The notes: a model not told the origin generated them from the sequence alone. A stretch of DNA of 64,000 bases from Lepiota brunneoincarnata (GCA_023014365.1 JAEBUN010000056.1:104830-168829); one strand, 5' to 3'; positions 44,018-53,953 are shown, numbered from the stretch's first letter. Program-made: numbers and translations.

Positions 44018-44401
44018 TGTTATCAGAAGTCTTATCAGAAGGATGGTCATTTTTAGCTATATTTCCCATGTCACTACAAAACCATCAGTAGTGTACATCA
44101 GAAGGACTATTCTTACCATATGCCTCATGTTTCTTATCTCTGACTCATAGTTACCTTGGTCCAGACTATTATAGTAGGAGTACAGCCACACTTAGAAGTA
44201 TATAAGGATACAGTACAATATCTTGTATCCTTATCTTAGTGTTATAAAGTTCTTGCCTCCTATACCTCTTTGCCATAACTGGCTGGACTTATAGTGCTCT
44301 GTCGTCTCCAAGTCACACCTAGTAGGACAGGACCAAGTCTGTATAGACATCCTGCCACTAACACCATGCTACTCAAGAGCGAACCCCTAACCTGGGTAAC
44401 A
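44018..44401 (+). repeat. 5' LTR, family A copy 2
   Basis: 384 bp, TGTTATCAG...GGTAACA. TATATAA at 44199-44205 lies 33 nt before TATCTTAGTGTT (44232-44243), the presumed transcript start. This 12-mer is complementary to the primer site at 44403-44414. Confidence 0.85.
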
Positions 44402-44402
44402 A

Positions 44403-44414
44403 AACACTAAGATA
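44403..44414 (+). other. Self-primer binding site, family A copy 2
   Basis: AACACTAAGATA, one base after the LTR, is the exact reverse complement of 44232-44243 in the LTR. It does not start with TGG and matches no tRNA 3' end that I can recognise, so Tf1-like self-priming is the best explanation. Confidence 0.65.
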
Positions 44415-44772
44415 CTCTGCTCCTTATCTCCTGCTCACCCACCACTCTGTTCTGCTCTGCTGACATACTGAACGTGTCGAGGTACCCTGGTTGTTAAAAA
44501 CAACATATGAAAGAAAACCACCCCTCTGTGTAGCCATCGCTACATCCCTCAACCGCTCCCCACCAGAAGACCTGGCTTACCTACTCATTTTTGTTTTCAC
44601 CTCTACCACCACCCTCATCACCTACCAAATCATCACCCTAGAACTCGAACGTATCACGTGCCCTTGTCACTGTTGCATCATCAGATTGTGGAATCTGTAC
44701 TCAGGAATCTCCATCATTGCAACCCAATTTTTTATTCTTCTAGCGATAATCGATTGCTAGACAACTGCCACC

Positions 44773-45174
44773 ATGCCTCCAAAGAAGTTCTCAGCCTGAG
44801 AAACTCCATCACCTCCTCCCAAATCAAGAAGTAGAATCTCAGGATCAGGAACCCAAAACCCAGATCCCAGAAGAAACCCTATCCCCACTCAGACACCATC
44901 CCCATTCTATCCCCCATCTCCATTCGACTCACCTGCTCCAAGTACATCAACATGTACTCAAACAAGTTATGCTGAAGAACTAGCAGAACGACAAAGAATA
45001 CAACACAAAAAAGAATTAAAAGAACATTACAAACAAGAAGAAAGAAGACAAAAACAAGCCGAAGAATATTGTGCCAAAGTAGACCCATTAAACAATTAGG
45101 AACTTCAAAAACTTAAATTCGCTCTCAAGCAACCAAGAGAACTTTCCAAATCAGAAGAAAACTTACTCACACGC
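44773..45174 (+). pseudogene. Gag N-terminus (family A copy 2)
   Basis: MPPKKFSA followed by a TGA, then a readable S/P-rich and basic K/E/Q-rich helical region (RQRIQHKKELKEHYKQ). It is cut by the family E LTR at 45175 and resumes at 54728 (CSKPGKNSPSRxxL in decayed form). Confidence 0.65.
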
Positions 45175-46422
45175 TGATACGCCAATTTCACGCCTATACA
45201 TGAATTCCGTACTCCGGAACGATTCTCTACATAGAATCATTGGCTATATCATTAAAGAACTCTATAGAGGATTGGTACTATATCCCGTAGTAGCCAGTTC
45301 AACCAAATTGGGGATACTCAAGCCTCGGACATGTTCAAACCAGTTCATTATCACTAAGCTTAGTGAACCAAGCTATCAGAACGCTCTCTGGAGGGATTCA
45401 GGACTCTACATAGCCTATCAAGTATACTCCAGTCGCATCAAGGGACCTTACGAGCAGTTTTCTGATGAACCTGAATGCATTTGAACATAAAAGAATGTAC
45501 CCAACGGCTGTCGCAGGCGTATTACGTCTATAGCAAGTTCAATAATGATGACCGGACCACGGAACGGAACGTCCAACATTTGGGAGGCAATACCCGATGC
45601 CCAAAACCCTAGAAATATCAAAGACTCCTAATTAACAAGTGCTTTGTGGGTCCCAGCACTTCAGCATACTGCTTAACTGAGATTAATTACAACGGATCAA
45701 GGGATTGTCCATCTGCTATACATTCCAATCATAATTGATCCGGAAACTTAACGCGCTCACGTGGACGCAGAATAATGCAGACAAGCACGGAACACGTCTG
45801 GCTGGATTGCCATTCATTAATCAGAGAAAAACCCATAACCCAGGGTGAGGTAGAAATGCTGCCGAACCTTCCAAAATGTTCTACAGTGCCTGTAACAATT
45901 AAGCTTATTGTTTTCTCTTTCATATTTACTATCTCTTGTATGTATCTAAACAATATAAATATGGTTGCACTTGTTTGTGGAGAAGCAAGAGGTCTCACCC
46001 CCGCTTCCACATGCAAGTCTGCAAGCCGTGATCAAGAACAGTTTCAGAGGGCTATTTAGTGTGCATCGTTAAGTGTGATTTCTTCAGTCATCGACCAACC
46101 CAGAGACAGAGACAGAGACCAGAGTTCAGAGTTTAGAGTTCCAGAGTGCTAGAGACAGAGACAGAGACAGTGACCAGAGTTCAGAGACCAGAGACCAGAG
46201 ACCAGAGACCCAGCACTTTGAATTGACAGGGATTGTCCTTTCATTGTTGCACCGTATGGCTAAGATAACTTCAACGGCTGTTCGTTAACCTCTAAAAACA
46301 CTACTCTCTTGAATTTTGCTGTCAGAACGCACCCCCAGAACACCCTAAAAGACGAAACTGTTCATTATCTATCTCATTCCACTTGTATTAGCTTAAGCTT
46401 ATCAAATTGCGGCTAAGCTTAG
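45175..46422 (+). repeat. Solo LTR, family E, left part
   Basis: It starts TGATACGCC and aligns to the reverse complement of 9829-11113. The flanking TSD is ACGC (45171-45174) and ATGC (54724-54727), one C to T change. It is split at 46422 by the family C chromovirus. The remaining 53 bp are at 54671-54723. GACAGA/GACCAGAG simple repeats are at 46095-46210. Confidence 0.75.
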
Positions 46423-47120
46423 TGTTATGATCCGTGCTCCTTCTGTATCCGAAGATAACTGGAGACGGCCTTCAATCACTCTACAAGGTGTCCGAGACGG
46501 TTGGCCTTATAGAGCTTAGTGGATCGCGCTCAATGAGATAACGAGGGAAGACGCCAAGTTAAGGCAGAGAGGTAAACGACCGCTGTTAACAAGATTAAAG
46601 CTTAGGGCTTTAATCTCTACTTGTACAGGCCTTATATACCTATGAGGTGCTATATACTCGTTATAGGTTACTTGGCTGTTCTACTGGTCGTGCACAGTCC
46701 TGACCATGATGCACATCCTGGCTGATGGCATCCTAGTGTTATTTATATTACAATGAGTCAGTACTCTTGCTACTGCTGTGCGATGTTCCATCGCTTTCCT
46801 CTGACTCATAATCTTCTTCTCCCGATTGTATCTCCATGGAGTCCTCTCCGTTCTCGCTCTCCATTCTCTCGGTGCTTCTATCCGTATCGGAGGTTGGGTC
46901 GGTTGATCCATGATTATCTTCCTCGTCCTCGGGGTATTCCAATATATCCTCCAAGGTTATCTCCATTCCTGCTTCTCTCGCCAGGTCCTGCATGGCGGTG
47001 TAATATTCCCCTTCCTCGTCTTCGTATTCTTGTGCCCGTAATTGGTCTGTAGTCTCCTGTACCCATCTTGTAAAGTCGAACAATAGTTCTTGTTCCTCCC
47101 AGTCTGGACTGTTCATAACA
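46423..47120 (-). repeat. 3' LTR, family C
   Basis: 698 bp, TGTTATGATCC...CATAACA on the plus strand, same length as 53968-54665. On the sense strand it is preceded by GAAGGGGATAA (47121-47131), the polypurine tract. Confidence 0.92.
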
Positions 47121-47158
47121 TTATCCCCTTCGTAAGGTCTGATGTCCTCATCAGACAT
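46748..47158 (-). CDS. Acidic ORF running into the 3' LTR (family C)
   Basis: 136 codons. ATG at 47158 lies just after the ORF3 stop (47165-47163) and in another frame. The first 13 residues are outside the LTR and the rest lie in its U3 part. The product is very acidic (EYEDEEGEYYTAM, ITLEDILEYPEDEED, SGEEDYESEESDG) with no knuckles or membrane segment. The same frame is open in the 5' LTR (54685-54293) and, with few stops, in the solo LTRs at 41363 and 63106. The function is unknown. It may be a translated accessory protein or the C-terminal end of ORF3 after frameshifting. Confidence 0.5.
   Translation of the reverse strand: MSDEDIRPYEGDNVMNSPDWEEQELLFDFTRWVQETTDQLRAQEYEDEEGEYYTAMQDLAREAGMEITLEDILEYPEDEEDNHGSTDPTSDTDRSTERMESENGEDSMEIQSGEEDYESEESDGTSHSSSKSTDSL
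47121..47131 (-). other. Polypurine tract, family C
   Basis: GAAGGGGATAA on the sense strand, directly next to the 3' LTR. This is the expected second-strand primer position. It lies within the start of the acidic ORF. Confidence 0.7.
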
Positions 47159-47162
47159 ATCC

Positions 47163-48378
47163 TCAGTATAATCCGACAGGCTCTCCTGTAATGTTTGATT
47201 CGGCGATGGGGTCCCAGTCGAAGTATGGGTCGGGTTCTGGGGAGTCGCTTTGGTAGCTTGGTGGTCTGGGGATGGCAGGTCTTGGGTGAGGTCGATGACG
47301 ATGGGTTCTCTGGAGCGAGTGGTGGCGGGTGCTGCCGAAGGATCGATTCAGGAAGTCGGTGGCTTCTGCTAGCAGATGTGGTGGTGGCGTTGGTGGTCGG
47401 AATGACGATGGGGGCATTTTGAATTCGGGTGCGGAGGGGTCTGGCTGAAGCGGGGCGCTGCTCGGTGCTTGCAACAATGTGTCGAATATTGTTGTTTGTG
47501 GTTTCGCGTGTGAGGGATCGAGCTCTGCTTGGTATTCCTCGTGGGCGGCGATACAGGCCAGGTACCATACTTGCGGGTTGATGCTGGTAAGGGTTTCTCT
47601 CGCAGTGCTTCTCGTAATGGCCTGGGGCAATCTTTCGACAATATCGACATTGGTAGCGCGGGCATCCTGCTTTGATATGGCCAAATCGACGGCAGCAATT
47701 GCAGCGAGTTCGGGTGGTGGATAAGTGAGTGGTGGTAGTCCCGATGGGGGCGTCATTAGAAGCAGATATAGCTTGTACAACACTTGATGGTTGGTTACTC
47801 GTATCCACCATGGGAGGGTTGGAAGGTTGGGTGGTGGTCCCGATAGATAGGATAGGGCGGTCCTGACTTCCGCTTCCATTGCTCGGGCTTGGGATCGGAC
47901 TCTCGAACGGGAATTCGGTGAGAGCGGTTGATAGCATGGCAGAAATGGTATTGCGGTCCTGTTCCTCTGTTGCGCTAGAAAGAATAGTGGCGCATAGTTT
48001 TTCGAATTCTGTTGCTTGGTCGTGGACGAGGCGCTTGTGATACAGAAGAGCAGTAAATGTCTTCCAGCAGGTGTCGACCAGGGGTACCATCGCTGGACTG
48101 CGTTTAAGACGGGTTCCGGTAATATGAAAGGGAACTTCGTGTAAAAGGATGGATCGTATCTCGGGTTGGTTGGAGGGAAGGAAGGTATGCCGGATGATAT
48201 AAGGACTGTTGGTCCTGTCTGGTTGGTCGTCAGCGGTATCGGTGGCAGGGTTAGGTTGGCTATTTCCTGTGACGCAGTTCACCAGGGATATGATTCTTTC
48301 CCAGATGAGAAGGCGTCCATCGTTGTCTGGCTCTGGGAGGTCTGGAGTGGTCGCTCGAGTGTTGGGTGGTTGGGTCAT
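47163..48378 (-). CDS. ORF3: zinc-knuckle protein downstream of pol (family C)
   Basis: ATG at 48378 overlaps the end of pol by 119 nt in another frame. The N-terminal half is S/T/P-rich with a helical region (VDTCWKTFTALLYHKRLVHD). Then come paired knuckles CNCCRRFGHIKAGC and CRYCRKIAPGHYEKHC. After the knuckles the likely coding frame switches (+1) to the one open from 47879 to 47163, which reads PQVWYLACIAAHEEYQAELD, FLNRSFGSTRHHS and ends ESNITGEPVGLY, then TGA. The same ending is found in both family A elements (SNITGEPCGSF, SNMCGEPVGDF). The frame switch is either a recent 1-nt loss or programmed. RNA or DNA binding is inferred from the knuckles. Confidence 0.65.
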
Positions 48379-51300
48379 TGGTGGGGTTGTCTAGTTTGTG
48401 GGCCCTTTTATATTCTTCAATGACTTCCTTGGCGTTCTCCAGGTTTGCTTCTGGCTCCCAGGAATCCTCGGTGGGAAGGTATCCTTTCCATCTGACTAGG
48501 AATTGATACTTGTTCCGGAATTTTCTGTGGCGCAGTATTGACTCGACCTTGTATTCTTCTTCTCCATTTACAAGGTCGGGTGGTGGGGCTGTGTTGTATT
48601 CCCCATGTGTGTCGTTCTCTTCTGCAGGCATTAGGAGGCTCGCATGAAACTTGTTGTGGATCTTCCATTTGATGGGTAATTTTAGTTCATAGGTAACAGG
48701 TCCGAGTTTTCTTGTTATGGTGAAGGGACCTTCTCGGCGTTGGGCCAGTTTCTTTGAGGCGTACTGAATTGGGAGGTTGCGGTTGTCGAGCCAAACCTTC
48801 TGTCCAACTTTTAGATTGATATCTGGCCGGTTATATCTTGCAGCCATTTTTAGTCTGGCTTGTTCATGCGCAGCTTGGGCTTCTTGGCGTATCTTGGCGA
48901 GGTATTTAAACTTCTCTCCTATTGCTGGAATGTTCGTTGGCTCCTCGGAGGTCGGAAATCCTTTGGGGCTTGATCCATAGAGGAGTTCAAATGGGGTATG
49001 TTGGTGTTCGGCATGTGTTTTCGAGTTGTGGACATATTCCAGGAGTGGGAGTGCCTTTACCCATTTGTTCGGGTTCGATGAGCAATAGATGCCAAGGTAG
49101 AGTTCTATTTCTTGATTGAATCGCTCTGTTTGTCTGTCTGTCTGGGGGTGGTAGGCGGTAGAGAGTGCTTGTTCGATTCCGAGTTGTTTGTAGAATTCTT
49201 TCATGGATTTGGCAGCGAATCTGGGGTCGCGATCACTGAGAACTTTCTCGGGAAGGCCAAATCTGGAGAATAGCTGTTTGATAAGAATTTCGGCGATCTT
49301 GTCCGCGTTGGTGGTTTTCGCAGTAGGTTCTAGAATTATCCCCTTCGTAAGCTGGTCGACCACGACCAGTATAGAATCATGGGGTCCGTCCGGGGGTAGG
49401 TCTGTGATAAGATCCATCGAGATGTTCGAGAATGGACGGGTAGAACGGGGTCCAGGGATGGGTTGAAGCGGTGGTTTTAAGGGGTGGCAATTGATCTTGT
49501 ATTGTTGGCAAGCACCACATCCTTTGACGTAGTTTTTGACAAATGATCGCATCCCGGGCCAGTAGGCGTATTCCTGGAGTTTTCTAGTTGTTTCTGCGAT
49601 TCCAGGGTGTCCTGCGGTGGGTGAGTCGTGTACTCTTTGCAATAAGTGGCGTCTGAGGTGTAAATCTTGTGGTATAAATAGTTTCCCTTGAACACGTGGG
49701 TGTCCTGAGTCATCTTCTTGGGCGATGTCGGTCTGTTTCTTTTTCTTCCACAGCTCTTTTATTTTCTGTTTAGTATCTTCGTCGATAATGTGGATATGCT
49801 GTGGCTGTTCTGGGGTGAAGAATTTGTCGGGGAGTGCGACGACCTGTTTGTTGTCTCTTGTCTTGGGTTCATGATCGGGTCGTCTGGAAAGGGCGTCTGC
49901 TGGTCCATTCTTCTTTCCAGGGATATGTCGGATTTCGATGTCAAATCGTTGCATGTAGGCAATCCATCGGGCTTGTCTTCTGCTGAGGTCTTCAGGTTTT
50001 CTCCAGCGACGAAGGTTGTCGTGATCTGACCATACGATGGTCTTGTGTGATGATCCTTCTATGTGGTGGCACCATTCTTTGAGTGCTCGGATAATGGCGA
50101 AGAGTTCCTGTTCGGAGCAATGATAGTTGCGTTCGGCTGGTGAGAATCCTTTTGAGAAGTATGCGACTGGGTGTTTAATTCCATTGTTGTCGCGTTGAAG
50201 TAGGACTGCTCCTGATGCAAATAGTGATGCGTCGCATTCGATTTCGAAGGGTTTGTCTCGGTCGGGGACCATTAATACCGGTTCGCTTTGGAATTTCCTC
50301 TTGAGAGTATCGAAGGCGTTCTGGCATTCTTCTGTCCATTCGAATTTCTTGGTTTTGGACATTAGGGCATTGAGAGGTTTTGCCCATGTGGCGTATTGGT
50401 GTATGAATTTTCGATAGAAGTTGCAAAATCCTATGAATTTTCGTACGTCGCGTGGGGTAGTTGGTGTTGGCCATTCAGCGATGCCTTTGAGCTTTGCTGG
50501 GTCCATCGAAACTGAGTCGGGAGTGATAATAACTCCTAGATATTCGAGTCGTTGTCGTTCGAATTCGCATTTCTCGGTTTTGAGGTATAGATCGTTGTCC
50601 TTGAGTATCTTGAGTACTTCTCTTGTGAGGCGTTGAAGTTCTTGCTTTGTTTTTGCGTGAATGAGGATGTCATCCATGTAAACGATTACTCCTCCATTGT
50701 CGATGAGTTTTCGGAATAGTGAGTCCATCATGGTTTGGAATGTTGCTGGGGAGTTACACATTCCAAAGAACATAACCGTGGGTTCGAATAATCCTCGGGG
50801 TGTCCTGAAGGCTCCTTTCCATTCATCTCCTTTGCATATGCAGATGTTGTTGTATCCTGCTCGTACGTCGAGTTTGGTAAAGTATTTTGATCCTCGGAGT
50901 TTGTCGAGAATATGAGAGATGAGGGGGAGGTTGTATGCATTTTTGACGGTATGCTCGTTGAGGTACCTGTAGTCTTGACAGGGGCGTAGTTTTCCATCTT
51001 TCTTTCCTACGAAGAAGAAAGGTGATGCCATTGGCGATTTGGATGGTCGAATGTATCCCTTTTGAAGGTTTTCTTCTAGGAACGTGTCGAGTTCCTTTTC
51101 TTCATTGAGGGAGAGTCGGTAGGACTTCATGGCAATTGGTTTGAATGATTCCTTGAGTTCAATTTTGTGATCCCATGGTCGTTGTGGGGGGAATCGTTCG
51201 GCTTGTTTCTTGCTAAATACTGGGAGGTATTCGTGGAATTCCGTGGGTACGACTTTTCTTGGGTCGTCGTTTTTCTTTTCTCCGTGTTGTACAGCGAGGA

Positions 51301-51754
51301 ATTGCGATGCGGAGGCTTTGAAGTTGATTTCTTCGAAGCTTGTGGGCTCTAGTGTGGAGATGTGGTTGAGTTGGTCGTTGTAGATCCAATCGGGTTCCAT
51401 GGATTGGATGAGTTCTCGAAATATAGTGTTGTCCCAACGTTCGTTTCTCCAGCGTAGTTGCTTGGCATCCCAGTCGATGTCTGGGTTGTGTTCTGCAAGC
51501 CAAGGGAATCCAAGGATGAGTCTTGGGCTTCCGAGGGAGACTACTTTTGGTTTGATCTCCATATTCTTTCCGTTAACCATTAGGTTGAGGGTCGTGTAGT
51601 GGGTGGCTGTTCCGTTTTCGTTAACAGATCCATCGGCATTTCGTACTTCGATGGGTTGATCGAGGGGTGTTGTTTTGAATGAATGTTGTTTGACCATTCC
51701 GGGGTCAATGAAGTTTCCTGCTGCTCCTGAGTCGAGTAGGGCGAGTAGTTCCAC
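48260..51754 (-). CDS. Pol polyprotein with chromodomain (family C)
   Basis: 1164 codons uninterrupted from the first ATG. The frame is open further up to the end of gag (51922). The protease site is LLALLDSGAAGNFI (residues 4-17). RT (about 215-450) includes YNNICICKGDEW and VIVYMDDILIHAK at about 358. RNase H is FEIECDASLFASGAVLL (about 500) with YHCSEQELFAIIRALKEW. The integrase zinc module is HPGIAETTRK...CGACQQ (about 713-745). Catalytic blocks are SMDLITDLP (about 778), SDRDPRFAA (about 840) and ERFNQEIELYLG (about 879), then the GPFTITRKLG module. The chromodomain is YKVESILRHRKFRNKYQFLV with RWKGYLPTEDSWEP (about 1066-1117). All catalytic residues I can see are present, so it may be active. 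Confidence 0.93.
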   Translation of the reverse strand: MELLALLDSGAAGNFIDPGMVKQHSFKTTPLDQPIEVRNADGSVNENGTATHYTTLNLMVNGKNMEIKPKVVSLGSPRLILGFPWLAEHNPDIDWDAKQLRWRNERWDNTIFRELIQSMEPDWIYNDQLNHISTLEPTSFEEINFKASASQFLAVQHGEKKNDDPRKVVPTEFHEYLPVFSKKQAERFPPQRPWDHKIELKESFKPIAMKSYRLSLNEEKELDTFLEENLQKGYIRPSKSPMASPFFFVGKKDGKLRPCQDYRYLNEHTVKNAYNLPLISHILDKLRGSKYFTKLDVRAGYNNICICKGDEWKGAFRTPRGLFEPTVMFFGMCNSPATFQTMMDSLFRKLIDNGGVIVYMDDILIHAKTKQELQRLTREVLKILKDNDLYLKTEKCEFERQRLEYLGVIITPDSVSMDPAKLKGIAEWPTPTTPRDVRKFIGFCNFYRKFIHQYATWAKPLNALMSKTKKFEWTEECQNAFDTLKRKFQSEPVLMVPDRDKPFEIECDASLFASGAVLLQRDNNGIKHPVAYFSKGFSPAERNYHCSEQELFAIIRALKEWCHHIEGSSHKTIVWSDHDNLRRWRKPEDLSRRQARWIAYMQRFDIEIRHIPGKKNGPADALSRRPDHEPKTRDNKQVVALPDKFFTPEQPQHIHIIDEDTKQKIKELWKKKKQTDIAQEDDSGHPRVQGKLFIPQDLHLRRHLLQRVHDSPTAGHPGIAETTRKLQEYAYWPGMRSFVKNYVKGCGACQQYKINCHPLKPPLQPIPGPRSTRPFSNISMDLITDLPPDGPHDSILVVVDQLTKGIILEPTAKTTNADKIAEILIKQLFSRFGLPEKVLSDRDPRFAAKSMKEFYKQLGIEQALSTAYHPQTDRQTERFNQEIELYLGIYCSSNPNKWVKALPLLEYVHNSKTHAEHQHTPFELLYGSSPKGFPTSEEPTNIPAIGEKFKYLAKIRQEAQAAHEQARLKMAARYNRPDINLKVGQKVWLDNRNLPIQYASKKLAQRREGPFTITRKLGPVTYELKLPIKWKIHNKFHASLLMPAEENDTHGEYNTAPPPDLVNGEEEYKVESILRHRKFRNKYQFLVRWKGYLPTEDSWEPEANLENAKEVIEEYKRAHKLDNPTNDPTTQHSSDHSRPPRARQRWTPSHLGKNHIPGELRHRK

Positions 51755-51915
51755 GCTTTTGGGTCCTTCCTTAGTGAACTTGTGTTTTCGGATTCGACAG
51801 GGTAGATGTATTACGCGTGCTGACGATTCCTGTAACTTTACAACATTAATATCATTTTGTGAATAGGAAAGGGAAGGAGGTCTTTGTGGAGGGCTAGACG
51901 TGGTGGCTAGTCTCC

Positions 51916-53040
51916 TTAGGCAAAATCCTTAACCAGAGGGGCATCTGGATGGTTGGATTCATTTGCAAAATGTTCGTAGATGTCCTCGACTTCTTCGTCG
52001 GTTGCATCTTCTAGTATGTTGTATAGCGAGTTCTTTTTCCTGTAGCTTGCTTGTCTTCTTCTGGATATCGCATTTGACCGGTTTCTGGCATCCAAATTGC
52101 GGGGTAATTCGGATCGGCGATATATTGTCTTCTTGGTGGGGCATTCGCGGGCGAAGTGTCCAGTCTTGCGGCAGTTGAAGCATCTCTTTTCTTTGAGATC
52201 CTTTCTTTGGGCGTCCATGAGGATTGCATTGAGGGCTTCGCGGGTGCGTTCTTGTACCAGCTGGTGGAGTCTGTCTTCTTCGGTCTCCTCGTCTTCATCA
52301 GCTTCCTCGGCGAGTAGATCTGGCTCGTCCTCAAAGTCGAGGTTGTAGACTGCTTCGGCGAGTTGGTCAATATCCATTGCGTTAGGGTCTGTTGCTTGAT
52401 AGGGCAGTGGGACACGGCGCGTAAAAGCATTTCTTTTCCCTTTAAATGGGCGAGTGCGCGAAGTCGTTGGAAACGAGGGAGTTCCTCGAGTTTGCATATA
52501 GTCGCGTTGAGTTTGTAGTATCTGATATGCTGTTCGAGCTTGCTTGAACCAGTCGCTGAGTTTGTTTCCTGGATTGAGGCTAATTGTCTTGATTGCGACG
52601 GGGCGATCCAGCCCATTCTTGAAATAGTTGACCGCCGCCACTCCATCTCCAAGGTCAGCCTGATAGGCAAGTATCTGGAACTGGGATATGTAATCATCGA
52701 TATATCGTCCATTCTGTTTGAGGTGGCGGATTCTGTCCATTGCGTCGGCGGGGACATTGTTTGGGGCGAAGGATGTATTGAGTCCTTCGAGGAATTTCTT
52801 CCATGTCGGAAGGGTCTGGCTTCCATCAAGTTCTTTGTTTGATTCCAAGAATGCTCCTCTCCATGTTGCGGCGGGGCCGGTGGACATGTATGAAAGGGCG
52901 AATTGTATCTTGGTCTTGTCATCGGGAAAGGCTCCTGGCTTTGCATCGATGTATAGTTGTACTGCATCCTTCCAGAGGCGGAAGTAGTCGGTCTCTCCAT
53001 TAAAGGTTGGGGGTGTGTTGATTTTTGCGGAGGAGGCCAT
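51916..53040 (-). CDS. Gag (family C)
   Basis: 374 codons from ATG 53040 (MASSAKINTPPTFNGETDYF). The capsid part includes FRLWKDAVQLYIDAKPGAF, ALSYMSTGPAATW and YISQFQILAYQADLGD. An acidic linker and the knuckle CFNCRKTGHFAREC lie near 52180-52140. The stop TAA is at 51918-51916. A T-run (TTTT, 51925-51922) one codon before the stop allows a -1 slip into the pol frame. The gag frame is also open upstream to about 53517 without an ATG, coding a P/S/T-rich extension, so the real Gag may be longer. Confidence 0.88.
   Translation of the reverse strand: MASSAKINTPPTFNGETDYFRLWKDAVQLYIDAKPGAFPDDKTKIQFALSYMSTGPAATWRGAFLESNKELDGSQTLPTWKKFLEGLNTSFAPNNVPADAMDRIRHLKQNGRYIDDYISQFQILAYQADLGDGVAAVNYFKNGLDRPVAIKTISLNPGNKLSDWFKQARTAYQILQTQRDYMQTRGTPSFPTTSRTRPFKGKRNAFTRRVPLPYQATDPNAMDIDQLAEAVYNLDFEDEPDLLAEEADEDEETEEDRLHQLVQERTREALNAILMDAQRKDLKEKRCFNCRKTGHFARECPTKKTIYRRSELPRNLDARNRSNAISRRRQASYRKKNSLYNILEDATDEEVEDIYEHFANESNHPDAPLVKDFA
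51922..51925 (-). promoter_or_regulatory. Candidate -1 frameshift site between gag and pol
   Basis: The gag frame ends GAT TTT GCC TAA. Pol is in the -1 frame and becomes open at the TAA that overlaps codon GTT-AAG just upstream, so only about 15 nt are shared. Slippage on TTTT would fuse Gag to the pol-frame segment that precedes the protease. No downstream structure was evaluated. Confidence 0.45.
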
Positions 53041-53777
53041 ATTGTTAATGTCAGAGGTTGTGGATTCCTCGTCGGAAGTGTGAATAGACCCGGTAGTGGG
53101 GCTAACTTCGGATGGTTCGGATTGTACAGGGGAACTGGATCGAGGCGGTGAGTGTACCGGTGATCCAAGTGGTGATGTGAGGGGTGAGAATGTTCTTGGG
53201 GGTTTCTGTTGCGAAGTGTTGTTGCTAGTTCTTGTACTTGTTGAGGGTTGAGGACCGGAGGATGGGATAGATGTTCTATGAATCGGCTCCCCGAGCTTTG
53301 AGCGGGTAGAGGTGGCAGTTCTTTCAGGTGGTGGTTGTTTAGGTAGGGATTGAAGAACTGATGCTGGGGGTGCTGGGTATCCTGGGTCTTCTGTTCGATG
53401 TTGAACTCTCTCGGTAGGTTGTGTAGGGTACGGTGCGGAACCAGAGGGTGAACGAGTGAGGGGTATAGGTTTTGTTTTCTTTTTAGGGTCCGTGGTGGAG
53501 GGGGTGTGAAGTCGGGTTCAGAGTCGGTTGTCGACCAGTCAGAATTGTTGGATTCTTCGTAGTCGGTGGCAAGGGGGTCGTTTCGGTTTGTAGACAGGGT
53601 GAAGAGGGAAGAAGTCGAAGGTGAGGGTGAGGGTGAATAAACAACGCTTGCGGGTGCGTTATCCCAATCGACGCTTGAAGGTGTGGATGACCTGTATACA
53701 ACGCTTACGGGTGCGTTATCCCAATCAACACTTAAAGGTGTGGATGACCTATCAACACTTTCGGTGCGTCTGACCAA
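53041..53777 (-). CDS. Upstream ORF / possible Gag N-terminal extension (family C)
   Basis: ATG at 53777 opens a frame that is -1 to gag (a -1 slip would reach gag). It begins with imperfect repeats SVDRSSTPLSVDWDNAPVSV and YRSSTPSSVDWDNAPASVVY. An acidic DYEESNNSDWSTTDSEPDF segment follows, then a P-rich basic part. From about 53517 on, the gag frame is also open and has a more Gag-like P/S/T composition up to MASSAKIN. The upstream frame itself stays open to 52011 (588 codons) through gag, probably by chance of composition. Family A elements have a comparable charged N-terminal Gag region, so a split by a small indel or by programmed shifting is plausible. Confidence 0.4.
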
Positions 53778-53953
53778 GGGTGCAGAGGGTATGGTGGCCT
53801 GCTCTACGGGGGTGTATCACCGGACAGCGACAAGGCGTGTCGTCAGATACGGTTGGCACTCAGATAGCGATAAAGCGTATCGTCTGCCGGTGTGGAAGGG
53901 TAGCGACAAGGCGTACCGATACCACGGGGTGTACGATGGAGGTTGTCCAAAGG

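Noticed and set aside
52011..53777. 588-codon ORF overlapping gag in another frame (family C)
   Set aside because: Only its first about 250 codons are plausible as an element protein. The rest runs through gag, whose own frame has the capsid and knuckle motifs. Low stop frequency in this CG-rich, Arg/Ser-rich stretch explains the openness.
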